This document shows, piece after piece, positions 1 through 9,099 of a stretch of 64,000 nt of DNA. The translations under genes were made by a program, and so were the position numbers. Below the pieces are notes generated by a model. That model saw only the letters and a program-made list of their open reading frames with translations. It did no database searches and was not told the origin of the DNA. Origin of the DNA: GCA-2725625 sp964574215 (GTDB lineage Bacteria > Pseudomonadota > Alphaproteobacteria > Rhodospirillales > UBA2165). The first letter of the stretch is position 1. Every line of letters starts with the position of its first letter. The stretch spans positions 1 to 64,000 of the forward strand of contig CAZNLR010000025.1 in assembly GCA_964574215.1 (NCBI GenBank), given 5' to 3'.

Positions 1-2
1 TT

Positions 3-80
<78 letters not shown>

Positions 81-193
81 TTTAGCCGTCCATTGGTGTT
101 CGTCCAATTTGTTGGGATGGCGATAAGTTGGGGGACTTAAGGAAACAATTGGATCAAGGATTTATTCCGGGATTATTTCCATAGGAAACTCAC

Positions 194-559
194 ATGGACA
201 AATTGCTCGTACAATATCTTCCGATTTTGATTTTTCTTGGGATTGCCATTGGTCTCGCCGCGGTAATTCTCATAGCCTCTCTTGTCATCGTTCAGCAGAA
301 ACCCGATAGCGAAAAATTGTCGGCGTACGAATGCGGATTTAGCGCCTTCGAAAACGCCCGTATCAAATTCGATGTGCGCTTTTATCTGGTTGCCATTCTG
401 TTCATTATATTCGATCTGGAAGTCGCCTTTCTGTTTCCTTGGGCGGTGTCGCTCGGGAATATCGGCGTTTTCGGTTTCTGGTCGATGTTCATTTTCCTTG
501 GCATTTTGACCATCGGCTTCATTTATGAATGGAAGAAAGGGGCTCTGGAATGGGAGTAG
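194..559 (+). CDS. nuoA: NADH-quinone oxidoreductase subunit A
   Basis: Small membrane subunit (ND3 homologue) of complex I, 121 aa, the family's usual length. Three membrane helices are visible at about residues 8-33, 62-84 and 92-111. The conserved matrix/cytoplasmic loop carries Cys47 in the SAYECGF motif, and the second helix has the acidic pair of the FDLEVAF motif (Asp74, Glu76), which in this family lies next to the quinone-chamber proton path. ATG is preceded by AGGAAA. It is the first gene of a 14-gene nuo operon; nuoB overlaps its 3' end by 10 nt. The 113 nt between the tRNA and this start show no convincing promoter by eye. Confidence 0.97.
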   Translation: MDKLLVQYLPILIFLGIAIGLAAVILIASLVIVQQKPDSEKLSAYECGFSAFENARIKFDVRFYLVAILFIIFDLEVAFLFPWAVSLGNIGVFGFWSMFIFLGILTIGFIYEWKKGALEWE

Positions 560-1098
560 AACAAAATTTTGATTTGAGCGCCCCATTACCGCCGGGACCC
601 GATCAAGACTTAATCCTTAAAAATGTCACTGAGACCTTGGTCGACAAAGGATTCGTGGTCGCCCAACTGGATAATCTGGTGAATTGGGCGCGTACCGGCT
701 CGATTTGGCCGATGACTTTCGGATTGGCCTGCTGCGCCGTCGAAATGATGCATGCTTATATGAGCCGGTATGATCTCGATCGCTTTGGTGTCGTTCCTCG
801 ACCGAGCCCGCGGCAATCGGATGTCATTATCGTCGCCGGGACGTTGACCAATAAAATGGCGCCGGCATTCCGCAAAGTTTACGATCAAATGGCCGAACCC
901 CGCTATGTAATTTCCATGGGGTCCTGCGCCAATGGCGGTGGCTACTATCACTATTCCTATTCCGTCGTGCGCGGCTGCGACCGCGTCGTACCGGTTGATA
1001 TATATGTACCTGGATGTCCGCCGACGGCTGAAGCCCTGGTCTATGGAATTCTTCAATTGCAAAAGAAGATAAAACGAACCGGAACCCTGTGGCGTTAA
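550..1098 (+). CDS. nuoB: NADH-quinone oxidoreductase subunit B
   Basis: PSST subunit of complex I, which carries the terminal [4Fe-4S] cluster N2 that reduces quinone. I chose the ATG at 550 (182 aa, beginning MGVEQNF) rather than the in-frame ATG at 529, because GAAAGG lies 9 nt upstream and the usual family N-terminus fits. From this start the cluster ligands are Cys61 and Cys62 (GLACCAVEM), Cys126 (MGSCANGGG) and Cys156 (VPGCPP). The start lies inside nuoA (10-nt overlap), suggesting translational coupling. It acts in the peripheral arm at the membrane interface, together with NuoD. Confidence 0.96.
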   Translation: MGVEQNFDLSAPLPPGPDQDLILKNVTETLVDKGFVVAQLDNLVNWARTGSIWPMTFGLACCAVEMMHAYMSRYDLDRFGVVPRPSPRQSDVIIVAGTLTNKMAPAFRKVYDQMAEPRYVISMGSCANGGGYYHYSYSVVRGCDRVVPVDIYVPGCPPTAEALVYGILQLQKKIKRTGTLWR

Positions 1099-1129
1099 CG
1101 GTTCAACGAAGGAAGTAAGAGCATAGATC

Positions 1130-1774
1130 ATGGCAGACCCCCAAACAGTCAGTGAATATGGCGATCACGTAGCCGATGCGCTTGGGGCGGCTGTTTCAAA
1201 TGTGGAAATCGTGAATGGTGAGTTGGTTATTCACACAACGCGCGATGCCTTGATTAAAGTTCTGACCTTTCTGCGCGACGATGTGAACAGTCAGTATAAG
1301 CAACTGGTCGACGTTTGCGGCGTCGACTATCCCGAGCGGGAAGAGCGTTTCGACGTTGTCTATAACCTGCTTAGCCTGACCCAGAATTCCCGCGTTCGTG
1401 TCAAAGTCGCCACCGACGAAAATACGCCCGTACCGTCTGCGACCGGTGTTTTCAGCGCCGCCGGCTGGTGGGAGAGGGAGGCCTGGGATCTTTACGGCAT
1501 CTATTTCGCTGACCATCCGGATCTTCGGCGCATCCTGACCGACTACGGTTTCGAAGGCCATCCTCTGCGCAAGGATTTTCCGCTGACCGGCTATGTGGAA
1601 ATCCGCTACGACGACGAACAAAAACGCGTTGTCTACGAGCCGGTTAAATTAGCCCAGGATTTCCGTACGTTTGATTTCCTCAGCCCTTGGGAAGGTGCCG
1701 AGCGCGTTTTGCCCGGCGATGAAAAGGCGGATACTCAAGAAGACGCCGGCGACGAAAAGAGCGAGGACGCCTGA
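1130..1774 (+). CDS. nuoC: NADH-quinone oxidoreductase subunit C
   Basis: 30-kDa subunit of the complex I Q module, 214 aa. It is a separate protein here, not fused to NuoD as in enterobacteria. The family signature is seen in the second half: WEREAWDLYGIYFADHPDLR followed by the RRILTDYGFEGHPLRKDFP stretch (about residues 115-150). The last 20 or so residues are an acidic, low-complexity tail rich in Asp and Glu that most homologues lack or vary. The stop codon overlaps the nuoD start by one base (TGATG). The protein is cytoplasmic, in the peripheral arm next to NuoD. Confidence 0.96.
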   Translation: MADPQTVSEYGDHVADALGAAVSNVEIVNGELVIHTTRDALIKVLTFLRDDVNSQYKQLVDVCGVDYPEREERFDVVYNLLSLTQNSRVRVKVATDENTPVPSATGVFSAAGWWEREAWDLYGIYFADHPDLRRILTDYGFEGHPLRKDFPLTGYVEIRYDDEQKRVVYEPVKLAQDFRTFDFLSPWEGAERVLPGDEKADTQEDAGDEKSEDA

Positions 1775-2952
1775 TGTCGGAAGCGCAAATCAAGAATTTT
1801 ACGCTGAATTTCGGGCCTCAGCATCCGGCGGCCCACGGTGTGCTGCGTCTGGTCTTGGAATTGGATGGCGAGATCATTGACCGCGCCGATCCCCATATCG
1901 GGTTGTTGCACCGGGGCACGGAAAAGCTGATCGAACATAAATCCTATATACAGGCCGTTCCGTATTTTGATCGGTTGGATTACGTATCGCCGCAGAATCA
2001 GGAACATGCCTTTGCCTTGGCCGTCGAAAAACTGGCCGGCATCGAAGTGCCGCCGCGCGCCCAGTACATTCGCGTACTGTACGCGGAAATGGGCCGCATT
2101 CTGAACCATATTCTGAATGTCACGTCTTATGCCATGGATGTCGGTGCTATGACGCCTTTTTTGTGGGCTTTTGAGCATCGCGAACTGTTGATGGAATTCT
2201 GTGACCGCGTCTGCGGTGCGCGCCTGCATATGGCGTATTTCCGGCCGGGCGGCGTTGCCATGGAACTGCCCGACGGTTTGCTGGAAGATATAGATGCCTG
2301 GGCCGATACCTATCCGCAGATGATCGATGATCTGGAAGGGCTGCTGACCGAAAACCGAATTTTCAAACAGCGCACAGTCGATATCGGCGTGATAAGCCAG
2401 GATCAGGCCCTCGACTGGGGCTTTACCGGTCCTAACCTGCGGGCGACCGGCCTCGCCTGGGATTTGCGGAAGTCTCAACCTTACGACGCTTATGACAAAG
2501 TCGATTTCGATATTCCCATCTCTAAGCATGGTGATTGCTACGACCGCTATCTGCTGCGCATGTATGAAATGCGGGAATCAGTGAAGATCATCAAACAGTG
2601 CGTCGAACAGATGCCGGTGGGACCCGTGAAAGCGGTCGATCACAAATTTACGCCGCCGGACCGCGCCGAGATGAAGCAGTCGATGGAGGAATTGATCCAT
2701 CACTTCAAACTGTTTACCGAAGGCTATCATGTTCCTGCCGGGGAAACTTACACGGCGGTCGAAGCGCCCAAGGGCGAGTTCGGCGTCTTCCTGGTTTCCG
2801 ACGGCACCAACATACCGTACCGCTGCAAAATCAGAGCGCCGGGTTTTGCCCATCTGCAAGCCTTGGACATGTTAAGCCAAGGGCACATGCTGGCGGACGT
2901 GGTCGCCAATATCGGCTCCCTTGATATCGTTTTCGGAGAAATTGATCGATGA
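1774..2952 (+). CDS. nuoD: NADH-quinone oxidoreductase subunit D
   Basis: 49-kDa subunit of complex I, 392 aa, evolutionarily related to [NiFe]-hydrogenase large subunits. It forms the quinone pocket with NuoB. The N-terminal hairpin GPQHPAAHGVLR (residues 14-25) contains the His (His21) and the RLDYVSP motif contains the Tyr (Tyr70) that correspond by position to the known quinone head-group ligands. The C-terminus ends with the conserved DIVFGEIDR. It overlaps nuoC by 1 nt and nuoE by 4 nt (ATGA), as expected for a translationally coupled operon. Confidence 0.97.
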   Translation: MSEAQIKNFTLNFGPQHPAAHGVLRLVLELDGEIIDRADPHIGLLHRGTEKLIEHKSYIQAVPYFDRLDYVSPQNQEHAFALAVEKLAGIEVPPRAQYIRVLYAEMGRILNHILNVTSYAMDVGAMTPFLWAFEHRELLMEFCDRVCGARLHMAYFRPGGVAMELPDGLLEDIDAWADTYPQMIDDLEGLLTENRIFKQRTVDIGVISQDQALDWGFTGPNLRATGLAWDLRKSQPYDAYDKVDFDIPISKHGDCYDRYLLRMYEMRESVKIIKQCVEQMPVGPVKAVDHKFTPPDRAEMKQSMEELIHHFKLFTEGYHVPAGETYTAVEAPKGEFGVFLVSDGTNIPYRCKIRAPGFAHLQALDMLSQGHMLADVVANIGSLDIVFGEIDR

Positions 2953-3560
2953 ATGCTGAAGTAAAAGACGTCGACCAGCCCGAAAGCTTCGCCTTTACGG
3001 CGGAAAGCATGGAGAAGGCGCAGGAGTATATCGCCAAGTATCCAGAAGGCAGACAGCAGAGCGCAATTATGCCGTTGCTGGACATCGCGCAGCGCCAGCA
3101 TGACGGCTGGTTGCCCCGGGCCGCCATGGACTATGTGGCCGACCTGCTGAGCGTGCCCCACATTGAGGCCTACGAGGTCGCCACCTTCTACACCATGTAT
3201 AACCTGAAGCCGGTGGGCGAGAACCACGTTCAGGTCTGTACCAATCTGCCGTGTTGGCTACGTGGTTCCGATAAGGTTACCGGGGCCTGTAAAAAGTCAC
3301 TCGGTATCGGTTTTGGCGAGACGACCGAGGATGGAAAATTCACCCTCAGTGAGGTCGAGTGCCTCGGCGCCTGTGTCAACGCGCCGATGGTGCAGATCAA
3401 TGACGACTACTATGAGGATTTGGACGAAACCAGCACAGAATCCATCCTCACCGAAATCAAACTGGGCGAAAAACCCAAGACCGGTTCTCAGATCGGCCGG
3501 AAGTCCTGTGAACCCATTGGTGGCCTGACGTCATTGACGGACGGCGAGGGGGATGCGTGA
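2949..3560 (+). CDS. nuoE: NADH-quinone oxidoreductase subunit E
   Basis: 24-kDa thioredoxin-like [2Fe-2S] subunit (cluster N1a) of the NADH-dehydrogenase module, 203 aa. Ligands are visible as Cys97, Cys102, Cys138 and Cys142 in the pattern C-x4-C-x35-C-x3-C (VCTNLPCW and ECLGACVNAP). The N-terminal about 80 residues form the helical domain with the conserved EVATFYTMYN stretch. The last 40 residues or so extend beyond the fold, as in many alphaproteobacteria. The start codon overlaps the nuoD stop (ATGA); the stop overlaps nuoF. Confidence 0.97.
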   Translation: MNAEVKDVDQPESFAFTAESMEKAQEYIAKYPEGRQQSAIMPLLDIAQRQHDGWLPRAAMDYVADLLSVPHIEAYEVATFYTMYNLKPVGENHVQVCTNLPCWLRGSDKVTGACKKSLGIGFGETTEDGKFTLSEVECLGACVNAPMVQINDDYYEDLDETSTESILTEIKLGEKPKTGSQIGRKSCEPIGGLTSLTDGEGDA

Positions 3561-4843
3561 TGTTGCAGGATAAAGACCGCATCTTTACCAATATCTACGG
3601 CTTAAACGATTCCGGCCTGGAGGGCGCAAAGTCCCGGGGCGACTGGGACGGCACCAAGGAATTGCTGGCCAAGGGCCGCGATTGGATCGTCGAAGAGATC
3701 AAGGAATCTGGCCTGCGCGGTCGCGGCGGAGCCGGATTTGGTACGGGATTGAAATGGTCCTTCATGCCCAAGGAATCCGATGGGCGGCCCCATTATCTGG
3801 TGGTCAATGCCGACGAAGGCGAGCCCGGTACCTGCAAGGACCGGGAAATCATGCGTCACGACCCCCAAAAGTTGGTGGAAGGATGTTTGGTCGCCTGTTT
3901 CGGCATGGGCGCGCACGCAGCCTATATCTATGTCCGGGGCGAATTCTACCGAGAAGCGGAAGCCCTGCAACGGGCCATCGACGAGGCCTATGAAGCCGGA
4001 TTGATCGGCAAGGACGCCTGCGGCTCCGGTTGGGATTGCGATGTGTTTATCCATCGCGGCATGGGCGCTTATATTTGCGGTGAGGAAACCGCCCTGATTG
4101 AAAGCCTAGAAGGCAAGAAGGGGCAGCCGCGTCTGAAACCGCCGTTCCCCGCCAACGCCGGTCTTTATGGCTGCCCGACAACGGTCAATAATGTGGAATC
4201 CATTGCCGTGGCGCCGACCATTCTTCGCCGGGGCGCGGAATGGTTTGCCGGTTTCGGCCGCGCCAACAATACCGGCACCAAACTGTTCAACATTTCCGGC
4301 CACGTGGAGCATCCCTGCACGGTCGAGGAAGAGATGAGCGTTCCCCTCAAGGAATTGATCGAGAAACATGCCGGCGGCGTGCGCGGCGGTTGGGACAATC
4401 TGCTGGGTATTATTCCCGGCGGCGCCTCGGTGCCGGTTTTGACCAAATCTCTCAGCGAGACGGTTTTGATGGATTTTGATTCCTTGAAGGAAGCGCAATC
4501 GGGTCTCGGTACGGCGGCCATCATGGTGATGGACAAATCCACCGACATTATCGCGGCCATTTCTCGCTTGTCGTCATTTTACCGCCACGAAAGCTGCGGC
4601 CAATGCACGCCGTGCCGCGAAGGCACCGGCTGGATGGCGCGAATGATGGCTCGCATGGTGGATGGCAATGCGACGCTGGAGGAAATCGATATTTTGGAAC
4701 AGGTCACACGTCAGGTCGAGGGTCATACCATATGCGCCCTGGGCGATGCGGCGGCGTGGCCGATCCAGGGATTGATCCGGCATTTCCGGCCCGAAATGGA
4801 ACAACGGATCGAAGAAGCTAAAAAACGGAGCGCAGCGGCCTAA
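3560..4843 (+). CDS. nuoF: NADH-quinone oxidoreductase subunit F
   Basis: 51-kDa flavoprotein subunit that binds NADH and FMN and passes electrons to cluster N3, 427 aa. I use the ATG at 3560, which shares one base with the nuoE stop, rather than the GTG one codon earlier. The glycine-rich GLRGRGGAGFGTGLKW near residue 53 is the FMN/NADH-binding signature. Cluster N3 ligands are Cys346, Cys349 and Cys352 in SCGQCTPCREG and Cys392 in CALGD. It sits in the cytosolic tip of complex I with NuoE and NuoG. Confidence 0.97.
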   Translation: MLQDKDRIFTNIYGLNDSGLEGAKSRGDWDGTKELLAKGRDWIVEEIKESGLRGRGGAGFGTGLKWSFMPKESDGRPHYLVVNADEGEPGTCKDREIMRHDPQKLVEGCLVACFGMGAHAAYIYVRGEFYREAEALQRAIDEAYEAGLIGKDACGSGWDCDVFIHRGMGAYICGEETALIESLEGKKGQPRLKPPFPANAGLYGCPTTVNNVESIAVAPTILRRGAEWFAGFGRANNTGTKLFNISGHVEHPCTVEEEMSVPLKELIEKHAGGVRGGWDNLLGIIPGGASVPVLTKSLSETVLMDFDSLKEAQSGLGTAAIMVMDKSTDIIAAISRLSSFYRHESCGQCTPCREGTGWMARMMARMVDGNATLEEIDILEQVTRQVEGHTICALGDAAAWPIQGLIRHFRPEMEQRIEEAKKRSAAA

Positions 4844-4870
4844 GGCCGCGCTCGGAATAGAGGAATACAC

Positions 4871-6892
4871 ATGCCGAAGCTGACCATAGATGGCGTGGAA
4901 ATTGAGGTAGAAGCCGGATTGACCGTCTTGCAGGCTTGTGAGCTGGCAGGCGTCGAAATTCCCCGTTTCTGCTATCACGAACGTCTGTCGGTTGCCGGTA
5001 ACTGCCGCATGTGTCTGGTGGAAATGGAACGGGCGCCTAAGCCCATTGCTTCCTGCGCCATGCCGGTCGGCGACGGGATGGTCATTACCACCAATTCCGA
5101 CACCGTGAAAAAAGCCCGCCAGGGCGTCATGGAATTCCTGCTCATCAACCACCCGCTGGATTGCCCCATCTGCGATCAGGGCGGCGAGTGTGATTTGCAG
5201 GATCAAGCCATGGGGTATGGCTTCGATCGGTCCCGCTTCCTGGAAGGCAAGCGTTCCGTCGAAGACAAATATATCGGCCCGTTGGTCAAAACGGAAATGA
5301 CCCGCTGCATTCATTGCACTCGCTGCATTCGCTTTTCGACCGAAGTAGCGGGCGTACCGGAAATGGGTGCGACAGGGCGCGGCGGTCATATGGAAGTCGG
5401 TACCTATGTCGAAAAAGCGCTATCATCCGAGTTGTCAGGCAACCTGATCGATCTTTGCCCGGTGGGCGCTTTGACCTCCCGGCCTTATGCCTTCACCGCC
5501 CGGCCCTGGGAATTAAAGCGGACCGAGTCCATCGATGTTCTGGACGCCCTGGGCGCCAACATTCGCGTCGACGCGCGAAGCGGGGAAGTTCTGCGGGTGA
5601 TGCCGCGCAACAATGACGATATCAACGAAGAATGGCTCTCCGACCGCAGCCGCTTCGCCATCGATGGTTTGAAGCGCCAACGCTTGGATCAGCCCTACCT
5701 GCGGCAAAACGGCAAGTTGCAGCCGGTTGAATGGCAGGATGCCCTATCCGCCGTCGCCGACAAGCTAAACGGCGCAGACGCCGCCAAGATTGCCGCCTTG
5801 GCCGGCGACTTGGCCGATTGCGAAGCCATGTATGCCCTGAAGGAATTGATGGGGTCCTTGGGGTCCTCCAATTTGGAAAGCCGGCAGGACGGCTCCATTG
5901 TGGGCGAGGGCTCCCGTTCCGGCTATCTGTTCAATTCGACCATCGCCGGTGTCGACGAGGCCGACGCCATTTTGATCGTGGGGTCCAATCCGCGTCTGGA
6001 ATCGCCGGTGCTCAATGCCCGCATCCGCAAACGTTATCTGGCCAGCGGTCTGCCCATTGGCGTGGTCGGCCCGGAATACGATTTGACCTATCGTCATCAA
6101 AATCTCGGCGATGGCCCGCAGGTCTTGAACGACATTCTGTCAGGCTCAAACGATTTCGCCCAAGCGTTGAAAAACGCCGAACGGCCCATGATCATTGTCG
6201 GTATGGGCGCGCTTAATCGCGGTGACAGCAATGCGGTCCTCGGAACCGCCCGCAAGATCGCCGAACAATACGGCATGGTCTCGGGCGATTGGAACGGTTT
6301 TAACGTATTGCATCTGGCGGCGTCCCGCGTCGGCGCATTAGATCTTGGCTTCCTGCCCGGTGAGGGTGGGTTTGACCTTGGTGGTATGGATGTCGTGTAT
6401 CTGTTGGGCGCGGACGAGTTCGACATGACCTTGCTGGGCGATGCATTCGTCATTTACCAGGGCCATCACGGCGATGCCGGCGCCCACCGCGCTGATGTCA
6501 TTCTGCCGGGTGCGGCCTACACGGAAAAGAACGCCACTTACGTTAATATGGAAGGGCGCGTACAGCGCACGGCGTTGGCCACGTTCCCGCCGGGCGAAGC
6601 GAAAGAGGACTGGGCGATAATCCGGGCGCTTTCGGATGCGGTCGGCAAGACCCTGCCGTTCGACAGTTTGGCCGAGCTTCGGGGCAAAATGCCGTTGGGC
6701 GAAGCGGATAAAATCAACGCCGCCGAATGGGATGACTTCGGTCAGGATGGCGACATGAGCGGCGACCCGTTCGTCTCGCCGGTAACAAATTTCTACATGA
6801 CCGATCCGATCAGCCGCGCCTCGGCGACCATGGCCGAGTGTACATCGGTACATTCCGGTAATAGCCAGGAAAGGACCGGCACCGATGGTTGA
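4871..6892 (+). CDS. nuoG: NADH-quinone oxidoreductase subunit G
   Basis: 75-kDa iron-sulfur subunit, 673 aa, close to the mitochondrial/alphaproteobacterial length and much shorter than the E. coli protein. Three clusters are readable. N1b has Cys34, Cys45, Cys48 and Cys62. N5 has His94, Cys98, Cys101 and Cys107 (HPLDCPICDQGGECD). N4 has Cys146, Cys149, Cys152 and Cys196. The remaining two thirds is a molybdopterin-oxidoreductase-like fold that carries no cofactor in complex I. The ATG has AGAGGAA upstream. The 3' end overlaps nuoH by 8 nt. Confidence 0.97.
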   Translation: MPKLTIDGVEIEVEAGLTVLQACELAGVEIPRFCYHERLSVAGNCRMCLVEMERAPKPIASCAMPVGDGMVITTNSDTVKKARQGVMEFLLINHPLDCPICDQGGECDLQDQAMGYGFDRSRFLEGKRSVEDKYIGPLVKTEMTRCIHCTRCIRFSTEVAGVPEMGATGRGGHMEVGTYVEKALSSELSGNLIDLCPVGALTSRPYAFTARPWELKRTESIDVLDALGANIRVDARSGEVLRVMPRNNDDINEEWLSDRSRFAIDGLKRQRLDQPYLRQNGKLQPVEWQDALSAVADKLNGADAAKIAALAGDLADCEAMYALKELMGSLGSSNLESRQDGSIVGEGSRSGYLFNSTIAGVDEADAILIVGSNPRLESPVLNARIRKRYLASGLPIGVVGPEYDLTYRHQNLGDGPQVLNDILSGSNDFAQALKNAERPMIIVGMGALNRGDSNAVLGTARKIAEQYGMVSGDWNGFNVLHLAASRVGALDLGFLPGEGGFDLGGMDVVYLLGADEFDMTLLGDAFVIYQGHHGDAGAHRADVILPGAAYTEKNATYVNMEGRVQRTALATFPPGEAKEDWAIIRALSDAVGKTLPFDSLAELRGKMPLGEADKINAAEWDDFGQDGDMSGDPFVSPVTNFYMTDPISRASATMAECTSVHSGNSQERTGTDG

Positions 6893-7916
6893 GTTCTGGT
6901 GGATATATATTTGGCCGGTCGTCTGGATCGCTATTAAGATTATTCTTTTGGTGGTGCCGCTGCTGATGGGCGTCGCCTATTTGACCTATGCCGAGCGCAA
7001 AGTGATCGCCGCCATGCATCTCAGGCGCGGTCCCAACGTGGTGGGACCCTACGGGCTGTTACAGCCCATTGCCGACGGCATGAAACTGTTCTTCAAGGAA
7101 ACCGTCATTCCTTCCGGCGCCAACCGGGGGGTGTTTCTTATTGCGCCCATGTTGACGTTTGTCCTGGCCCTGGTGGCCTGGGCGGTCATTCCGGTGGGAG
7201 ACGGGCTGGTGATCGCTAACATCAATGTCGGCATTCTGTATCTATTCGCGATATCATCTTTGGGCGTTTACGGCATTCTAATGGCCGGTTGGGCAAGCAA
7301 CTCCAAATACGCGTTCCTGGGCGGGCTCAGGTCGGCGGCCCAGATGGTGTCCTATGAAGTCTCCATGGGTTTTATCATCATCACGGTATTGCTGGTGGCC
7401 GGATCATTGAATCTGAGCGACATCGTCATGGCCCAGAAGAACAGCGTCTGGTTCGTTATTCCCATGTTCCCCATGGCGGTGATTTTCTTCATTTCGACCC
7501 TGGCGGAAACCAACCGGCATCCCTTTGATCTGCCGGAGGCCGAGGCCGAACTGGTGGCCGGGTTTAATGTGGAATATTCGGCCATGGCATTTGCTCTGTT
7601 CTTCCTGGGCGAATACGCCAACATGATTTTGATGGCCGGCATGACCACGATCCTGTTCTTCGGCGGCTGGTTGCCGCCGTTCGATATCGTGCCGTTTACC
7701 TGGATTCCAGGGCCGATCTGGTTCGCCGCCAAGATGGCGTTCCTGTTGTTTATTTTCTTGTGGGTGAGGGCGACCTTCCCACGTTACCGCTACGATCAAT
7801 TAATGCGACTGGGCTGGAAAGTCTTCCTGCCGATTTCACTGGCCGCCGTCGTGATCGTCGGTGGTGCAGTCGTGGCGTTCGATATCGCGCCCCTGACTAA
7901 TCAAGTGGGTAACTAG
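6885..7916 (+). CDS. nuoH: NADH-quinone oxidoreductase subunit H
   Basis: ND1 homologue, 343 aa, a polytopic membrane protein (about eight helices) that links the Q module to the membrane arm and forms the quinone entrance. Family signatures are AERKVIAAMHLRRGPN (about residues 36-51) with the charged loop after helix 1, and ETNRHPFDLPEAEAELVAG followed by FNVEYSA, which holds the acidic E-channel residues. It starts inside nuoG (8-nt overlap) and is followed 22 nt later by nuoI. Confidence 0.97.
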   Translation: MVEFWWIYIWPVVWIAIKIILLVVPLLMGVAYLTYAERKVIAAMHLRRGPNVVGPYGLLQPIADGMKLFFKETVIPSGANRGVFLIAPMLTFVLALVAWAVIPVGDGLVIANINVGILYLFAISSLGVYGILMAGWASNSKYAFLGGLRSAAQMVSYEVSMGFIIITVLLVAGSLNLSDIVMAQKNSVWFVIPMFPMAVIFFISTLAETNRHPFDLPEAEAELVAGFNVEYSAMAFALFFLGEYANMILMAGMTTILFFGGWLPPFDIVPFTWIPGPIWFAAKMAFLLFIFLWVRATFPRYRYDQLMRLGWKVFLPISLAAVVIVGGAVVAFDIAPLTNQVGN

Positions 7917-7938
7917 GGGTGGTAAAGGGTTCTGAGCG

Positions 7939-8427
7939 ATGAGTTTTATCGGTAGAAGCGCAAAAACCATTTTCCTCACTGAACTTGTTTCGGGGATGTC
8001 GCTGACGCTGCGGTATTTCTTCCGGCCAAAGGTGACCCTGAATTATCCCTATGAAAAAGGCCCCTTGAGCCCGCGCTTCCGCGGCGAGCATGCGCTTCGT
8101 CGCTATCCCAACGGTGAGGAGCGCTGCATCGCCTGTAAATTGTGCGAAGCCATCTGCCCGGCCCAGGCCATTACCATCGAAGTGGCCCCCCGCGAGGACG
8201 AAAGCCGGCGGACCACCCGCTACGATATCGATATGACCAAGTGTATCTATTGCGGCTATTGCCAGGAGGCCTGTCCGGTGGATGCCGTCGTGGAGGGGCC
8301 GAATTTCGAATTTGCGACGGAAACCCGCGAAGAACTGATGTACGACAAAACCAAACTGCTCGCCAACGGCGACCGGTGGGAAACCGAACTGGCGGCGCGC
8401 TTGGATGCGACCGCGCCCTATAGGTAA
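7939..8427 (+). CDS. nuoI: NADH-quinone oxidoreductase subunit I
   Basis: TYKY subunit, 162 aa, carrying clusters N6a and N6b that relay electrons from NuoG to NuoB. Two ferredoxin motifs are seen: Cys63-x2-Cys66-x2-Cys69-x3-Cys73 (CIACKLCEAICP) and Cys102-x2-Cys105-x2-Cys108-x3-Cys112 (CIYCGYCQEACP). The amphipathic N-terminus (residues 1-30) is typical of the mitochondrial-type protein. The gap to nuoJ is 63 nt, the longest between nuo genes, and holds a 15-codon ORF described separately. Confidence 0.97.
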   Translation: MSFIGRSAKTIFLTELVSGMSLTLRYFFRPKVTLNYPYEKGPLSPRFRGEHALRRYPNGEERCIACKLCEAICPAQAITIEVAPREDESRRTTRYDIDMTKCIYCGYCQEACPVDAVVEGPNFEFATETREELMYDKTKLLANGDRWETELAARLDATAPYR

Positions 8428-8446
8428 TAAAAGGAAAAACGAACCG

Positions 8447-8494
8447 ATGAGTATTGTGAAGGTCAAAATGTTACAGATGAGGAGGCGCGCATGA
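8447..8494 (+). CDS. possible 15-aa leader peptide upstream of nuoJ
   Basis: In the 63-nt space between nuoI and nuoJ there is ATG AGT ATT ... GCA TGA (MSIVKVKMLQMRRRA), preceded by AAAAGGAAAAACG as a plausible ribosome-binding site. Its stop overlaps the nuoJ start as ATGA, and the strong GAGGAGG site of nuoJ lies inside its last codons. This is the arrangement of a translationally coupled leader, but a 15-codon ORF can also arise by chance. No function is claimed. Confidence 0.3.
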   Translation: MSIVKVKMLQMRRRA

Positions 8495-9099
8495 TCGTCC
8501 AGGCGCTCGTCTTTTATCTGTTCGCGGCCATCACCGTTGCCGCTGCCGTTATGGTGATCTCAGCGCGCAACCCGGTTCATTCGGTGTTGTTCCTGATCCT
8601 TGCGTTCTTTAATTCGGCGGGCCTGTTCGTCCTCTTGGGGGCTGAATTCCTGGCCATGATCCTGGTGGTCGTCTATGTGGGCGCCGTCGCCGTGCTGTTC
8701 CTGTTCGTCGTGATGATGCTGGATATCAGCTACGCCGAAATGCGGGAAGGGTTCCTGCAATATCTGCCTCTGGGCGGGGTCATCGGCCTTATCCTGTTGA
8801 TGGAGCTTTTGGTAATCGTGGGCGGCTGGGCCTTTGCGCCGGAAGCGGCCAAAGTCATCGCGGCACCGGCTTTCGAGACCGTCGCCAATACGGAGGCGCT
8901 CGGTAATCTGCTGTACACCCATTATGTCTATTACTTCCAGGCGGCCGGCATGATTCTGCTGGTGGCCATGATCGGCGCCATCGTTCTGACCCATCGGTCC
9001 CGTGAAGGCGTGCGCAAGCAGAAAATCGCGGACCAGGTGGCCCGCCGTCCGGAAGATACGGTTGAGATCAAGAAAGTTGCGTCGGGGAGTGGGGTGTGA
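8491..9099 (+). CDS. nuoJ: NADH-quinone oxidoreductase subunit J
   Basis: ND6 homologue, 202 aa, with about five hydrophobic helices in residues 1-165 and a basic cytoplasmic tail. The family signature VVYVGAVAVLFLFVVMML (about residues 53-70) marks the helix that in solved complexes carries a pi-bulge and gates the water wire. ATG at 8491 has GAGGAGG 5 nt upstream. The stop codon shares one base with the nuoK start (TGATG). Confidence 0.96.
   Translation: MIVQALVFYLFAAITVAAAVMVISARNPVHSVLFLILAFFNSAGLFVLLGAEFLAMILVVVYVGAVAVLFLFVVMMLDISYAEMREGFLQYLPLGGVIGLILLMELLVIVGGWAFAPEAAKVIAAPAFETVANTEALGNLLYTHYVYYFQAAGMILLVAMIGAIVLTHRSREGVRKQKIADQVARRPEDTVEIKKVASGSGV

Noticed and set aside
92..108. ATTGG/CCAAT hairpin after the tRNA, considered as a terminator
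   Set aside because: The stem is too short and the following T run is weak.
529..549. Upstream in-frame ATG for nuoB
   Set aside because: It would add seven residues deep inside nuoA, with no better ribosome-binding site; the ATG at 550 is preferred.
1735..2529. A 264-codon open frame antisense to nuoC-nuoD
   Set aside because: Shadow of the conserved nuoD frame; no family features.
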